A DNA stretch of 64,000 nt, from contig NZ_CANLVF010000002.1 of NCBI RefSeq assembly GCF_947494555.1, forward strand, positions 868,001 to 932,000, given 5' to 3'. The DNA is from an uncultured Roseibium sp. (GTDB lineage: Bacteria; Pseudomonadota; Alphaproteobacteria; Rhizobiales; Stappiaceae). The position numbers were made by a program, and so were the translations under genes. The notes under the pieces are model-generated. The model was not told where the DNA came from. It did no database searches and saw nothing but the letters and a program-made list of their open reading frames with translations. The first letter of the stretch is position 1. Every line of letters begins with the position of its first letter. Below, piece after piece: positions 1 to 8,652 of this stretch.

Positions 1-169
1 CTCCGGTTACTTTTCCGAAATCTGCAATCCGAATTATCAAACCGATCTTTCGCAGCATTCTTTCCCTGTGTCCAGCGTCACAGGTCATGAAACGAACGCG
101 GCATTAAGTTCGTTCTCACAGCAGCATGACACAGATTTCAAAGGCCTGTAAGGCTAGGAGGTTTTGACA

Positions 170-601
170 ATGATGCCCGGAAAATTCGCTTTGAGAGCCT
201 TGTTGAGCGGTGCGGGTCTTGCCCTGCTCGCAGCGACCTTCGCACCTTCAGAGGCAGCAGCCGAAACATTTTTCTGCGAGAGCACACAGACGCCCAACGG
301 CAACGCCAAATACTGTAATTTTCTTCTGTTCGATGCCGATTTCCACCGCCATCGCCAGATTGTTGTCGCCCAGGGAGCTCGGCGCAACGTCGTGATCAAC
401 GGCCGATACGACGTCTTCTGTGTTCTGGTTCAGAACCACAAGGGGGTGCCGAATAACGTCGCCCTTCGCAAACAGCAATGCAAAAACACCCATAGTGGAC
501 GTGAATACAAAGTCGCAATCCGCGAATACAATTTGCGCCGCGGACGAAACGGTTTCAGCACGAATACAGCCCCCATCGTGCGTCCCGTCGATCGTTGGTA
601 G
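170..601 (+). CDS. Small secreted protein of unknown function
   Basis: I do not recognise this 143-residue protein. The N-terminus is a clear Sec signal peptide: a Lys/Arg pair, a Leu/Ala-rich core, and a likely cleavage after AAA near residue 30. The mature part is small and basic with four cysteines (FFCES, KYCNF, VFCVL, QQCKN), enough for two disulfides, which fits a periplasmic or secreted location. I chose ATG 170 because AGGAGG lies at 156-161, eight bases upstream; an in-frame TTG at 164 is too close to that site. It stands alone, with a strong hairpin just downstream and no obvious partner gene. Confidence 0.7.
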   Translation: MMPGKFALRALLSGAGLALLAATFAPSEAAAETFFCESTQTPNGNAKYCNFLLFDADFHRHRQIVVAQGARRNVVINGRYDVFCVLVQNHKGVPNNVALRKQQCKNTHSGREYKVAIREYNLRRGRNGFSTNTAPIVRPVDRW

Positions 602-607
602 CAAATG

Positions 608-645
608 CGGACCGGCGCGTCCGCATTCGCGCCGGTCCGTTTAAT
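608..645 (+). terminator. Intrinsic terminator after the small secreted protein
   Basis: Perfect 12-bp inverted repeat CGGACCGGCGCG (608-619) and CGCGCCGGTCCG (628-639) with an 8-nt loop, followed by TTTA. It lies 7 nt after the stop codon of the gene ending at 601. Confidence 0.75.
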
Positions 646-706
646 CTTTCAAAGCAAGTAGCGTCTGCCGCACTCCCTGACTGGCACTCATGCCCTAGCG
701 GGTCTT

Positions 707-1831
707 TCAGCAGGCAACCGAAGAAACACCTGGCGTAGAGAGCGTGACCACCTGACCGGAGCGCGCAGACTGCTGAGCCGCCAGTCCCATTTCCACAGCG
801 CGCCAACCATCTTCGAGGGTCACTTCCGGCAAGTCGATTTCACCGCGCACGACAGCCACGAAGCGTTCATGCTGATAGAACGTGGACCCGTTGTGATCCC
901 CAGCGTCCAGGAGCGCAGGATCCACTGGGATATCGATGCTGTGCGGTCTCTTCGGGTTACGCGGAGAAACGACAAGTTGCGCAACGGGCGGCTCGCCGAG
1001 ATCTTCCGGCCAGAACCGGCCGGGACCGGGAACAAATGCTTCGATTTTTCCGTCGGGACCGATGGCCACGACCTCTTCCTGATACTTCGAGCCTTCTGCG
1101 AACATGCAAAGATCCAGCAAAGCGCGCGAGCCGTTTTCGAAGTCGACGATCACGTAACCATTGTCGAGGACATCCGGCTGTTCGCCGTCATACACCTCAT
1201 CCTTATGGTTGGCGTCCTGTCCGGCGGAGGCCATCACGCGAACCGGTTCGGACTTCGTCATCAGACGCATCAAATCGAAAAAGTGGCAGCACTTTTCAAC
1301 AAATGTGCCACCCGAATAGCGGTTGAAACGGTTCCAGGCACCGACTTTTTGCAGGAACGGGAACCTGTGCTCGCGGATCGTCAGCATCTTGATACCACCG
1401 GTCGCATCTTCGACGCGATCGATCAGTGCCGCAATTGCGGGCATATACCGATATTCCATCGCGACCCAGATCGGTGCCGGATAGGCAGCCTTGAACGCTT
1501 CAAGTTCCGCCTGCTCCTTCGGATCCGTGAACAGAGGCTTTTCGACAAGCAACGGCAAGGGGCGCTTCTGGCGGATCTCCTGCATTTGTGGGACATGACA
1601 GTGGTTGGGGCTCGCGATCAGGATGCAGTCCAGCTCATCCACCTCAAGAAGATCGCTGACGGAGGAAACGAATTTCGCCGCCGGGGTGATCTCGGCGGCT
1701 CTCGCCGACATCTCTGCGTCGGGTTCAAATATCACCGAGACCTCAGTGTCAGGCAGCAACGCGATATTCCGCAGATGCTCCTGACCCATCATTCCGCAAC
1801 CGATAACACCGTATCTTACCTTCGCAGGCAT
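707..1831 (-). CDS. Gfo/Idh/MocA family oxidoreductase, candidate NAD-dependent sugar enzyme
   Basis: A 374-residue cytosolic protein with an N-terminal Rossmann fold (GVIGCGMMG, residues 8-16) and the family EKP motif at residues 97-99. The C-terminal domain carries GTFVEKCCHFFDL, where the conserved His of the family sits. Members oxidise sugars or sugar derivatives with NAD(P); some use transient NAD oxidation to cleave glycosides (GH4/GH109/GH188-type chemistry). The start is supported by AGGAGA six bases before ATG 1831. It is the second gene of a GntR-led transcript divergent from an SsuD-like monooxygenase operon. That context suggests a sugar-sulfonate substrate, possibly as a sulfoquinovosidase, but this is inference; simple sugar dehydrogenase activity is the default. 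Confidence 0.85.
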   Translation of the reverse strand: MPAKVRYGVIGCGMMGQEHLRNIALLPDTEVSVIFEPDAEMSARAAEITPAAKFVSSVSDLLEVDELDCILIASPNHCHVPQMQEIRQKRPLPLLVEKPLFTDPKEQAELEAFKAAYPAPIWVAMEYRYMPAIAALIDRVEDATGGIKMLTIREHRFPFLQKVGAWNRFNRYSGGTFVEKCCHFFDLMRLMTKSEPVRVMASAGQDANHKDEVYDGEQPDVLDNGYVIVDFENGSRALLDLCMFAEGSKYQEEVVAIGPDGKIEAFVPGPGRFWPEDLGEPPVAQLVVSPRNPKRPHSIDIPVDPALLDAGDHNGSTFYQHERFVAVVRGEIDLPEVTLEDGWRAVEMGLAAQQSARSGQVVTLSTPGVSSVAC

Positions 1832-1867
1832 CCAAGTCTCCTACACGGCAGGCTTCTCGCGGCCCGC

Positions 1868-2578
1868 CTATTTCAACCGCTGTACGTAGTGCGCCCTGTT
1901 CGTATCGAACCAGGTGCGTGAATATTCGACCGGCTCGGATCTGTCCGACCAACTGAACCTTTCGATGAAACCTGTGAGTGTCCCCGGCTTCATCGTGAAG
2001 TCTTCCGGGGCCCAATCGGGCACCTCGCCTATCGTCACACGATCTTCCGCGCGCGTGATCCAGAACCCGAGATGCTTCTGATAGAACCTGTAGAGGGAGT
2101 CCGAAAGCAGGTCTCGTTTCACAAAACCCGCATCTCCGTCAAGCCAGATTTCCTCGACTGCAATTATGACATCGTTGAGATATCTCAGCCTGCGAATCCG
2201 CGTGCCTTCCGGACTTTTGCCGAAATCAGGAAACTCATCCGGCTTCCGCAGGCGCTCCAAGCTCAGGATGTCGGCCCGGGGCAATCCGCCTCCGCTCAGG
2301 AGTTCCAGCCGGAACATCGCGTAGATGCTTTCCTGGGTACGGCCCTGGCGTATGTAGTTTCCCGAACCCTGAACCCGCTCGAGTAGGCCTTTCTCCGTAA
2401 GGTCGGCAAGCGCCTTTCGAAGTGTTCCGATGGAAATCCCCAATTCGTCCGCCATGTCGCGTTCGGGTGGCAAACGCTCTCCGTCGATCAGTCGCCCTGC
2501 GGCAATATCCCTGATCAAAAGCTCGCTGATCTGCAAATAGAGCGGCAGCGCATTTGAGGTCTGCGACGATGATTGCAT
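1868..2578 (-). CDS. GntR-family transcriptional regulator with UTRA domain
   Basis: A 236-residue regulator of the HutC type. Residues about 10-80 form a winged helix with the typical PLYLQI opening, the RLPPERDMADELGIS helix-turn-helix and a GSGNYI wing. Residues about 95-230 are a UTRA effector-binding domain, which usually binds sugars, sugar phosphates, amino acids or fatty-acid signals. It is first in its transcript, 36 nt upstream of the Gfo/Idh gene, and divergent from the flavin monooxygenase/TRAP operon. By family logic it should repress both until the inducer binds. A palindrome between the two divergent genes (2615-2630) is the best operator candidate. Confidence 0.9.
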   Translation of the reverse strand: MQSSSQTSNALPLYLQISELLIRDIAAGRLIDGERLPPERDMADELGISIGTLRKALADLTEKGLLERVQGSGNYIRQGRTQESIYAMFRLELLSGGGLPRADILSLERLRKPDEFPDFGKSPEGTRIRRLRYLNDVIIAVEEIWLDGDAGFVKRDLLSDSLYRFYQKHLGFWITRAEDRVTIGEVPDWAPEDFTMKPGTLTGFIERFSWSDRSEPVEYSRTWFDTNRAHYVQRLK

Positions 2579-2603
2579 GGGGTCAAGCGGCCTGGCTTTT
2601 TAA

Positions 2604-2630
2604 ATTGATACACTATTGATTTACATCAAT
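2604..2630. promoter_or_regulatory. Candidate GntR operator in divergent intergenic region
   Basis: ATTGAT-TTAC-ATCAAT at 2615-2630 is an inverted repeat with 6-bp arms and a 4-nt spacer, and an extra ATTGAT half-site lies at 2604-2609. It sits between the GntR gene and the divergent monooxygenase operon. Binding is inferred, not seen. Confidence 0.45.
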
Positions 2631-2809
2631 GCGGATGATAAGCAAGAATAAATCGACGGTAAAGTGAACCCGTTCGAAATCAAATGAAACCTCGATCTGA
2701 AATCGCCTAAGCCGCACGCGGTCCTGTCGCTGAAAACGGATCGATTTGAATGAGTTAGAGCCAAAGGTGTGCGTTCGAACCAGTGCGGACGGCTCCAGGG
2801 AGAAATTTT

Positions 2810-3964
2810 ATGACAGTTGTCCCAGTGACATCTCCAGACCTCGACGCCGCGGAAGTTTCCTGGTTCTCCGCGCTGTGCTCAGACGATTATCAGTTTCTGG
2901 GATTTCCGGAAGGCGACCTGCGGTCATCGTGGAAACATTGTTCCGAAATCGTGACAACTGCGGAAGAACAGGGATTTCGCAATATCCTGTGCCCGTCTTC
3001 CTATCAGGTCGGTCAGGACACGCTGTCATTCGTCGCCGGATGCGCTCCGATCACCGATAAAATCAATCTGCTCGCAGCTGTGCGCTGCGGAGAAATGCAG
3101 CCGATCATGCTCGCCCGCACGATCGCAACTCTCGACCACATGCTGGAAGGCCGGCTGACGGTCAACATCATCTCTTCAGATTTTCCGGGCGAACAGGCAG
3201 ACAGCGGATACCGTTACCAGCGTTCGCGCGAAGTTGTTGAAATCCTGAAACAGGCGTGGACCCGGGATGAAATCAACTACGAAGGCGAAATTTACAATTT
3301 CAAGGGTTTGACGACAGATCCGGCGAAACCCTACCAAACAGGTGGCCCGCTCCTTTATTTCGGCGGTTACTCGCCGGCGGCGCTGGACCTGTGCGGACAG
3401 CACTGCGACGTTTACCTGATGTGGCCTGAAAAGATCGAGGAACTCGAAGGCCGCATGAAGGCGGTCAACGAGGTTGCCGAGAAATACGAGCGCACCCTGG
3501 ACTATGGCCTGCGCGTTCACATGATTGTCCGCGATACGGAAAAGGAAGCGCAGGAATACGCCGACTACATCGTCTCGAAGCTGGACGACGTGCAGGGTAC
3601 GGCCATTCGCGAACGTGCTCTGGACGCAAAGTCGCTCGGCGTCAGCCACCAGGCCAAGAACCGGGAAGTCGCAGACGAATTCGGATACATTGAGCCGAAC
3701 CTCTGGACCGGCGTTGGCCGGGCCCGGTCCGGATGCGGCGCTGCTCTTGTCGGCTCCACCGACCAGGTCATGTCGAAAATCGAGGCCTACCAGAAGATGG
3801 GCATCCGTGCGTTCATCTTCTCAGGCTATCCGCACATCGAAGAAGCAAAGCATTTCGGCGCGCGCGTGTTGCCGAACCTGAAGACCTGCTCGCTTCCGCA
3901 TGCATACGGCCGTGTTCCGGCCGAAACACCTGCAACCCCGCTTGGCAATGGAGTCCGCCGCTAA
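2810..3964 (+). CDS. SsuD-like FMNH2-dependent sulfonate monooxygenase (LLM class)
   Basis: A 384-residue luciferase-like monooxygenase resembling alkanesulfonate monooxygenase SsuD: PPL-type YFGGYSPAALDL, the H-containing RVHMIVR segment, PNLWTGVGRARSGCGAALVG and SGYPHIEEA match the SsuD layout. Such enzymes use reduced FMN from a partner reductase and O2 to split a C-S bond, giving an aldehyde and sulfite. ATG 2810 has AGGGAG at 2797-2802; an upstream GTG at 2783 is less likely. Its stop overlaps the start of an aldo/keto reductase by one base and a flavin reductase follows. That is the gene set of sulfoquinovose monooxygenase (SmoC) systems, so the product would be 6-oxo-glucose. Alkanesulfonates remain an alternative. 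Confidence 0.88.
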   Translation: MTVVPVTSPDLDAAEVSWFSALCSDDYQFLGFPEGDLRSSWKHCSEIVTTAEEQGFRNILCPSSYQVGQDTLSFVAGCAPITDKINLLAAVRCGEMQPIMLARTIATLDHMLEGRLTVNIISSDFPGEQADSGYRYQRSREVVEILKQAWTRDEINYEGEIYNFKGLTTDPAKPYQTGGPLLYFGGYSPAALDLCGQHCDVYLMWPEKIEELEGRMKAVNEVAEKYERTLDYGLRVHMIVRDTEKEAQEYADYIVSKLDDVQGTAIRERALDAKSLGVSHQAKNREVADEFGYIEPNLWTGVGRARSGCGAALVGSTDQVMSKIEAYQKMGIRAFIFSGYPHIEEAKHFGARVLPNLKTCSLPHAYGRVPAETPATPLGNGVRR

Positions 3965-4854
3965 TGGAACGTGTCAAACTTTCCGACACCCTGCAATTTT
4001 CCCGTCTCATCTATGGCATGTGGCGGCTTGGTGACGATGCGGACACGTCGCCCGCGTATGTGGAAAAGAAAATCCAATTGTGCCTGGATCAGGGCATCTC
4101 CACGTTCGACCAGGCTGACATTTATGGCGGCTATGCAGCGGAAGCCGTCCTTGGCGGTGCGTTGAAGGCCAATCCCTCCCTGCGCGACAGCATGGAAATC
4201 GTCACGAAATGCGACATTGTCGCGCCGGTTGGCCGCTACGCTGACGCGAAGGTGAAACACTACGACACCTCGCGTGCCCATATCGACAGATCGGTCGAGA
4301 ACTCGCTGAGTGACATGGGTATCGAAACAATTGACCTTTTGCTGATTCATCGTCCCGACCCGCTGATGGACCATCATGAAACGGGCGCTGCGCTCGACAA
4401 TCTGGTCAAAAGCGGCAAGGTGAAAAACATCGGCGTTTCCAACTTCCGTCCGTGGGACTGGGAGTTGCTGCAATCCGCCATGTCCAACACCCTTGTGACG
4501 AACCAGATTGAGATTTCGCTGTCGGAAATTTCTCCGTTTACAAACGGCGATCTCGCATTTCACCAGCGTCTTGGCAACAGGCTCATGGCGTGGTCACCAC
4601 TCGGTGGCGGAGCCCTGATCTCCGAGAGTGGGGAACTCGGCGGCATCCTGGATGAGCTTGCGGCTCAATTTGGCGTCGACAGGTCTGCCGTTGCGGTCGC
4701 GTTCCTTCTTCACCACCCGGCCAAACTGCTGCCGGTGATGGGAACCAATAACCCGGAGCGCATCGCGAAAATCTCCGATGCTCTCAAAGTCACCCTGGAT
4801 CGTGAAACCTGGTACCGGCTCTACGAGGCCGCCCTTGGAAATGAGGTACCCTGA
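3964..4854 (+). CDS. YdhF-like aldo/keto reductase
   Basis: A 296-residue NAD(P)H-dependent reductase with a TIM-barrel AKR pattern close to E. coli YdhF: QADIYGGY (catalytic Asp and Tyr), the Lys of VTKCD, LLLIHRPDPL (catalytic His), GVSNF, and the AALGNEVP tail. The frame is open upstream, but ATG 3964 overlaps the stop of the monooxygenase gene (TAATG) and starts at the family's usual N-terminus. In the known sulfo-SMO pathway an AKR (SmoB) reduces 6-oxo-glucose to glucose after desulfonation; the tight coupling here supports reduction of the aldehyde made by the upstream enzyme. The substrate is inferred. Confidence 0.9.
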   Translation: MERVKLSDTLQFSRLIYGMWRLGDDADTSPAYVEKKIQLCLDQGISTFDQADIYGGYAAEAVLGGALKANPSLRDSMEIVTKCDIVAPVGRYADAKVKHYDTSRAHIDRSVENSLSDMGIETIDLLLIHRPDPLMDHHETGAALDNLVKSGKVKNIGVSNFRPWDWELLQSAMSNTLVTNQIEISLSEISPFTNGDLAFHQRLGNRLMAWSPLGGGALISESGELGGILDELAAQFGVDRSAVAVAFLLHHPAKLLPVMGTNNPERIAKISDALKVTLDRETWYRLYEAALGNEVP

Positions 4855-5369
4855 TGACCATGCAAAATGCCAATCATCCCGTTACCTTTGCGCCGCATAC
4901 CGAAAACACCCGGCTCCTGCGTGATGCGTTCGGCCGTTTTGCCACCGGAGTGACCGTTGTCACCACGGGTTCGCAAGACGGACCTGTCGGCATTACAGCC
5001 AACAGCTTTTCGTCCGTCTCGCTGGATCCTCCGCTCGTTCTCTGGATGCCGGACAAAGGCTCGCGCAGGTTCCAGTATTTCGAGACTGCGGAAAACTACG
5101 CCATTCATGTTCTCAGCCATCATCAGGCTGAAGTGTGCAACGGTTTCGTGCGCAACGCGCACGCGTTCGACCAGTTGCCGCACACAATCGACGAAAACGG
5201 TGTGCCTTTGATCGAGCATTGTCTTGCCCGTTTCGAATGCAAACGTTTTGCCGCTTATGAAGGCGGCGATCACCTGATAGTCTTGGGTCAGGTTATGCAG
5301 GCAGAAATGCGCCATGGGGAGGCGCTGACATTTTTTGCAGGCAAACTCGGACAAATCGCTCCAGAGTGA
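4854..5369 (+). CDS. Flavin reductase (FMN-binding split barrel)
   Basis: A 171-residue member of the flavin reductase-like family: FATGVTVVTT, GITANSFSSVSLDPPLVL and GDHLIVLGQV are the signature blocks for FMN binding. It makes reduced FMN from NAD(P)H for two-component monooxygenases. ATG 4854 overlaps the preceding stop (TGATG), so it is translationally coupled to the AKR. The obvious client is the SsuD-like enzyme two genes upstream. It plays the role of SmoA or SsuE but belongs to the split-barrel family, not the SsuE flavodoxin fold. Confidence 0.92.
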   Translation: MTMQNANHPVTFAPHTENTRLLRDAFGRFATGVTVVTTGSQDGPVGITANSFSSVSLDPPLVLWMPDKGSRRFQYFETAENYAIHVLSHHQAEVCNGFVRNAHAFDQLPHTIDENGVPLIEHCLARFECKRFAAYEGGDHLIVLGQVMQAEMRHGEALTFFAGKLGQIAPE

Positions 5370-5427
5370 GAGCACACGGCCGGACGGAAGCGCCCGGCCG
5401 GATAAGAAGTACAAGGGAGGAGCCCGG

Positions 5428-6018
5428 ATGGGGGCATTGCTGGCGGTTCTTGCACCGCTCGCTTACGTCAATTCGCAGCTGTTGCGGATTGGCCGGGCGA
5501 TAGGCATCGTAGCGGTAGCCTTGATGGTCGTTGCGATACTGATACAGGTCGTTTTCCGATACGTGTTCAACAACGCGCTGCCCTGGCCTGACGAGGCGGC
5601 GCGTTTTTGCATGTTGTGGATGACCGGGCTCATGGCGCCGACGGCTTTCCGGCGCGGCGGTTTCGTGGCGATCGACATGCTCGGTCACGCGCTGCCCCAG
5701 TCCATCGGACGGCTGCTCTCGCTCTTCCTCCTGCTCATATCGTTTCTTGTTCTCGTGATCGCCGTACAGATCGGCTATGCCGAGGTGACGGGTTTCGGCG
5801 GCAAGTTTGCGACCGCGTCCCTCTATGTCCCAGGCAGTTTCACCTTGACGGAATGGATCCGCGTGCCGCGAAGCTGGATGATGATGTCGCTTCTTGTCGG
5901 GGTCGTTCTGCTGACGCTGGTGAACATCGAGCTTATCCTTCGAAACGTGATTTCGATTGTCGGCGGCGATGACCGCCTGCCGGCCATTCCGGATGCTGAC
6001 ATGGCGGGGGCTGACTGA
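5428..6018 (+). CDS. dctQ: TRAP transporter small permease subunit (DctQ family)
   Basis: A 196-residue membrane protein with four hydrophobic helices in DctQ order and the PWPDEAARF loop typical of the family. It pairs with the large permease to take up a carboxylated or sulfonated small molecule in symport with Na+. I chose ATG 5428 because GGGAGGAG lies at 5415-5422; the frame is open back into the flavin reductase gene at 5335 without a comparable site. It overlaps the next gene by one base (TGATG). The operon context suggests import of the monooxygenase substrate. Confidence 0.9.
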   Translation: MGALLAVLAPLAYVNSQLLRIGRAIGIVAVALMVVAILIQVVFRYVFNNALPWPDEAARFCMLWMTGLMAPTAFRRGGFVAIDMLGHALPQSIGRLLSLFLLLISFLVLVIAVQIGYAEVTGFGGKFATASLYVPGSFTLTEWIRVPRSWMMMSLLVGVVLLTLVNIELILRNVISIVGGDDRLPAIPDADMAGAD

Positions 6019-7508
6019 TGCTGATCTGGTTCCTCCCTGTCTTCCTGTTCTTCCTGATGATCGGTCTGCCGGTCTTCTTCGGCCTGCTCGCAGCGCCGGG
6101 CATCCTGTTGTGGATGAGTGGACAAGAACGCGACATCACGCTGCTGTACCGCAACGTTTACAACGGTATGGACAGTTTTCCTCTGATGGCGATTCCGTTT
6201 TTCATGCTCGCCGGCGAGCTCATGAACAAGGGCGGCATCACGACCCGTCTGGTTGAATTCAGCCAGGCGCTCATGGGGCACCTGCGTGGCGGCCTTGCGC
6301 ATGTGAACATTCTGTCTTCCATGCTCTTTGCAGGCCTTTCCGGGTCCGCCGTTGCCGACACTTCGGCGCTTGGCTCCATGCTTATTCCGGCCATGGAAAA
6401 GCAGGGATACACCCGCCGGTTTGCAGCCGCCGTTACGGCAGCCTCCTCCGTCATCGGGCCGATCATTCCGCCGTCCGGCATCATGATCATTTACGCCTAT
6501 GTCATGGGTGAGAGCGTGGCCGCGCTCTTCCTCGCAGGGATTGTGCCCGGCGTGATGGTCGGTGTCGGCCTCATGATTGTCGTCCGTCTGATGGCGGACA
6601 AATACGATCTGCCCAAGGCGCAGCGGATCGTAAACCCGGGCCAGAAAATGGCCACGGTGGAATACTGGGTTTCGTTCGCGCTTTTGCGGATCAACCTGGC
6701 ATCCGTGCTGCTTGCCATCGCCTTTGCCATTGCCGGCCAGATGTCACTTGAATTGACGGGCGGCACGACGGCAATCCTCTTCGTGGCGCTTCTGGGCATG
6801 TCGCATTTCATTCTGATGGGTCTGCGCGGAGCTGTTTCGGACGATTTCAGAATGGTATGCAAGAAGGCTGTTGCCCCGCTGCAGACGCCGATCATCATTC
6901 TTGGCGGCATTCTGATCGGTGTTTTCACACCGACGGAAGCAGCGGCGGTCGCCGTGGCCTACGCGCTGATCATCGGGTTCTTCGTGCTGCACTCCCTCAA
7001 GATGAAAGAAATCCCTGGCATCCTGAACCGAGCCGGCATCACGTCGGCCGTGGTATTACTGCTGGTGGGTGCCGCAATGGCGTTCAAGACTGTCGTCAGC
7101 CTCAGCTACGCACCGCAGATCATGGCGGATTTCGTGCTGTCGCTGTCTGAAAACCCACTGATCCTGCTGTTCCTGATCAATCTGCTGCTTTTCATCGTCG
7201 GCATGTTTTTGGACGCAGGCCCGGCCATCATCATTCTCGGACCGATCCTTGGGCCCATCTTCGTGGAATTGGGCGTTGATCCCATTCACTTCGCGATCAT
7301 CATGAGCGTGAACCTGACCATTGGTCTGGCCACACCGCCCATGGGACTGGTCCTATTTGTTGCAGCGTCGGTTTCAAAGGAAAGGGTTGAAACCATCGCC
7401 AAGGCTATTCTGCCGTTCCTGGCGGTAGAAATCGCGGTGATCTTCCTGATCACCTACATACCGGCACTTTCGATGACGATCCCTCGATTGACCGGATTTG
7501 CCAACTGA
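6018..7508 (+). CDS. dctM: TRAP transporter large permease subunit (DctM family)
   Basis: A 496-residue integral membrane protein with about 12 helices. It has the DctM signature block around GLSGSAVADTSALGSMLIPAM and a repeat-like second half with LFLINLLLFIVGMFLDAGP and TPPMGLVLFVA. It forms the Na+-coupled elevator channel of a DctPQM importer. The start is coupled to dctQ (TGATG at 6016-6020) and the binding-protein gene follows after 27 nt. The length is normal for a stand-alone DctM. Confidence 0.95.
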   Translation: MLIWFLPVFLFFLMIGLPVFFGLLAAPGILLWMSGQERDITLLYRNVYNGMDSFPLMAIPFFMLAGELMNKGGITTRLVEFSQALMGHLRGGLAHVNILSSMLFAGLSGSAVADTSALGSMLIPAMEKQGYTRRFAAAVTAASSVIGPIIPPSGIMIIYAYVMGESVAALFLAGIVPGVMVGVGLMIVVRLMADKYDLPKAQRIVNPGQKMATVEYWVSFALLRINLASVLLAIAFAIAGQMSLELTGGTTAILFVALLGMSHFILMGLRGAVSDDFRMVCKKAVAPLQTPIIILGGILIGVFTPTEAAAVAVAYALIIGFFVLHSLKMKEIPGILNRAGITSAVVLLLVGAAMAFKTVVSLSYAPQIMADFVLSLSENPLILLFLINLLLFIVGMFLDAGPAIIILGPILGPIFVELGVDPIHFAIIMSVNLTIGLATPPMGLVLFVAASVSKERVETIAKAILPFLAVEIAVIFLITYIPALSMTIPRLTGFAN

Positions 7509-7535
7509 TCTTGAGCTTAATATGGGAGGTACCTG

Positions 7536-8594
7536 ATGCTCAAATCTGCCCTTAAAACACTCACTGTCGCGGCAATGCTTGCCGGATCGTCATTGAGTGC
7601 CGTTGCCGCGGATTACACGCTGCGCGCAACTGCAAACTCCAACGAGAACGACGAGGATTATGACGGTCTTGTCGTTTTCAAGAACTTCGTGGAAGCCGCA
7701 TCCAACGGCGCGATCGAAGTTGAACTCTTCATCGGCACGCAGCTCTGCTCGAACGGTGCTGAGTGTCTTCAGGGTGTTGCAGGCGGTGCCATCGACATCT
7801 ACATCTCCACGTCGGGCGGTGCCTCCGGTATCTTCCCGTATGTGCAGGTTCTCGACCTGCCCTACATGATGTCCGACGACCGCATCGCAGAGCACGTTCT
7901 TTCCGGTGACTTCGTCCGGACCATGCGCGGCATGGCTCTTGAAGATTCCGACAACACGATCCGCCTCATGACGGTTGGCAACACCGGCGGCTGGCGGAAC
8001 TTCGCCAACACCAAGCGCCGTGTCGCAGCCCCTGCGGACATGGAAGGCCTGAAGATCCGGACCGTTGTGGCTGACCTGCCGCAGGAACTGGTCAAGGCAC
8101 TGGGTGCTTCTCCGACCCCGATTCCGTGGCCGGAGCTGTTCACGTCGTTCCAGACGGGCGTTGTTGAAGGATCCAAGAACGGCATCACAGACATCATGGG
8201 CATGAAGTTCCCGGATGCCGGCCTGCAATACGTCACGCTTGATGGCCACGCCTACATGGGCGCCCTGTGGTGGATGAGCAACGAGAAGTTCCTCTCCATG
8301 CCTGAAGACATGCGCCGTGTTGTTGTGGACGGCTTCTATGCCCTTCAGCAGGCAACCTTCGCTTCGCCGAAGCGCAAGTCCATCCAGGCTTACGAAGACT
8401 TTGTCGCCGGTGGCGGGGACCTCTACGTTCCGACCCCGGATGAAAAGGCCGCTTTCAAGGAAGCTGCTTCTCCGGTCTATGACTGGTTCAAGTCGAATGT
8501 TACGCGCGGCGGAGAGATCTTCGGCGCTCTGGAAGAAGCCGTCCAGGCAGCTGAAACCGACATCAACGGCGCACGTGACGCCGACCTGAACTAA
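7536..8594 (+). CDS. dctP: TRAP transporter substrate-binding protein (DctP family)
   Basis: A 352-residue periplasmic protein with a signal peptide (MLKSALKTLTVAAMLAG... cut near AVAA-DYT). DctP features follow: GGAIDIYISTSGG, LDLPYMM, NTGGWRNF, the PEDMEGLKIR-type segment (PADMEGLKIRT, whose Arg usually contacts a substrate acid group) and WPELFTSFQTGVVEG. The start has GGGAGGT eight bases upstream. It closes the monooxygenase/TRAP operon and should set substrate choice. Carboxylates are the usual ligands, but sulfonates are also carried by this family. Confidence 0.94.
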   Translation: MLKSALKTLTVAAMLAGSSLSAVAADYTLRATANSNENDEDYDGLVVFKNFVEAASNGAIEVELFIGTQLCSNGAECLQGVAGGAIDIYISTSGGASGIFPYVQVLDLPYMMSDDRIAEHVLSGDFVRTMRGMALEDSDNTIRLMTVGNTGGWRNFANTKRRVAAPADMEGLKIRTVVADLPQELVKALGASPTPIPWPELFTSFQTGVVEGSKNGITDIMGMKFPDAGLQYVTLDGHAYMGALWWMSNEKFLSMPEDMRRVVVDGFYALQQATFASPKRKSIQAYEDFVAGGGDLYVPTPDEKAAFKEAASPVYDWFKSNVTRGGEIFGALEEAVQAAETDINGARDADLN

Positions 8595-8608
8595 GGTTTG
8601 TTGAACAG

Positions 8609-8634
8609 GCGCGTCCGGCCACAGCCGGGCGCGC
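8609..8634 (+). terminator. Hairpin after the TRAP operon
   Basis: GCGCGTCCGGC (8609-8619) pairs with GCCGGGCGCGC (8624-8634), with a G-T pair and a CACA loop, 14 nt after the dctP stop. No U-run follows directly (CTTTT comes 10 nt later), so it may be a terminator or an mRNA-stabilising end. Confidence 0.5.
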
Positions 8635-8652
8635 TACCGCGCTGCTTTTCCG

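Noticed and set aside
869..1921. 350-codon plus-strand open frame
   Set aside because: It is antisense to the Gfo/Idh gene, whose motifs are certain; the frame has no motif and is a codon-bias shadow.
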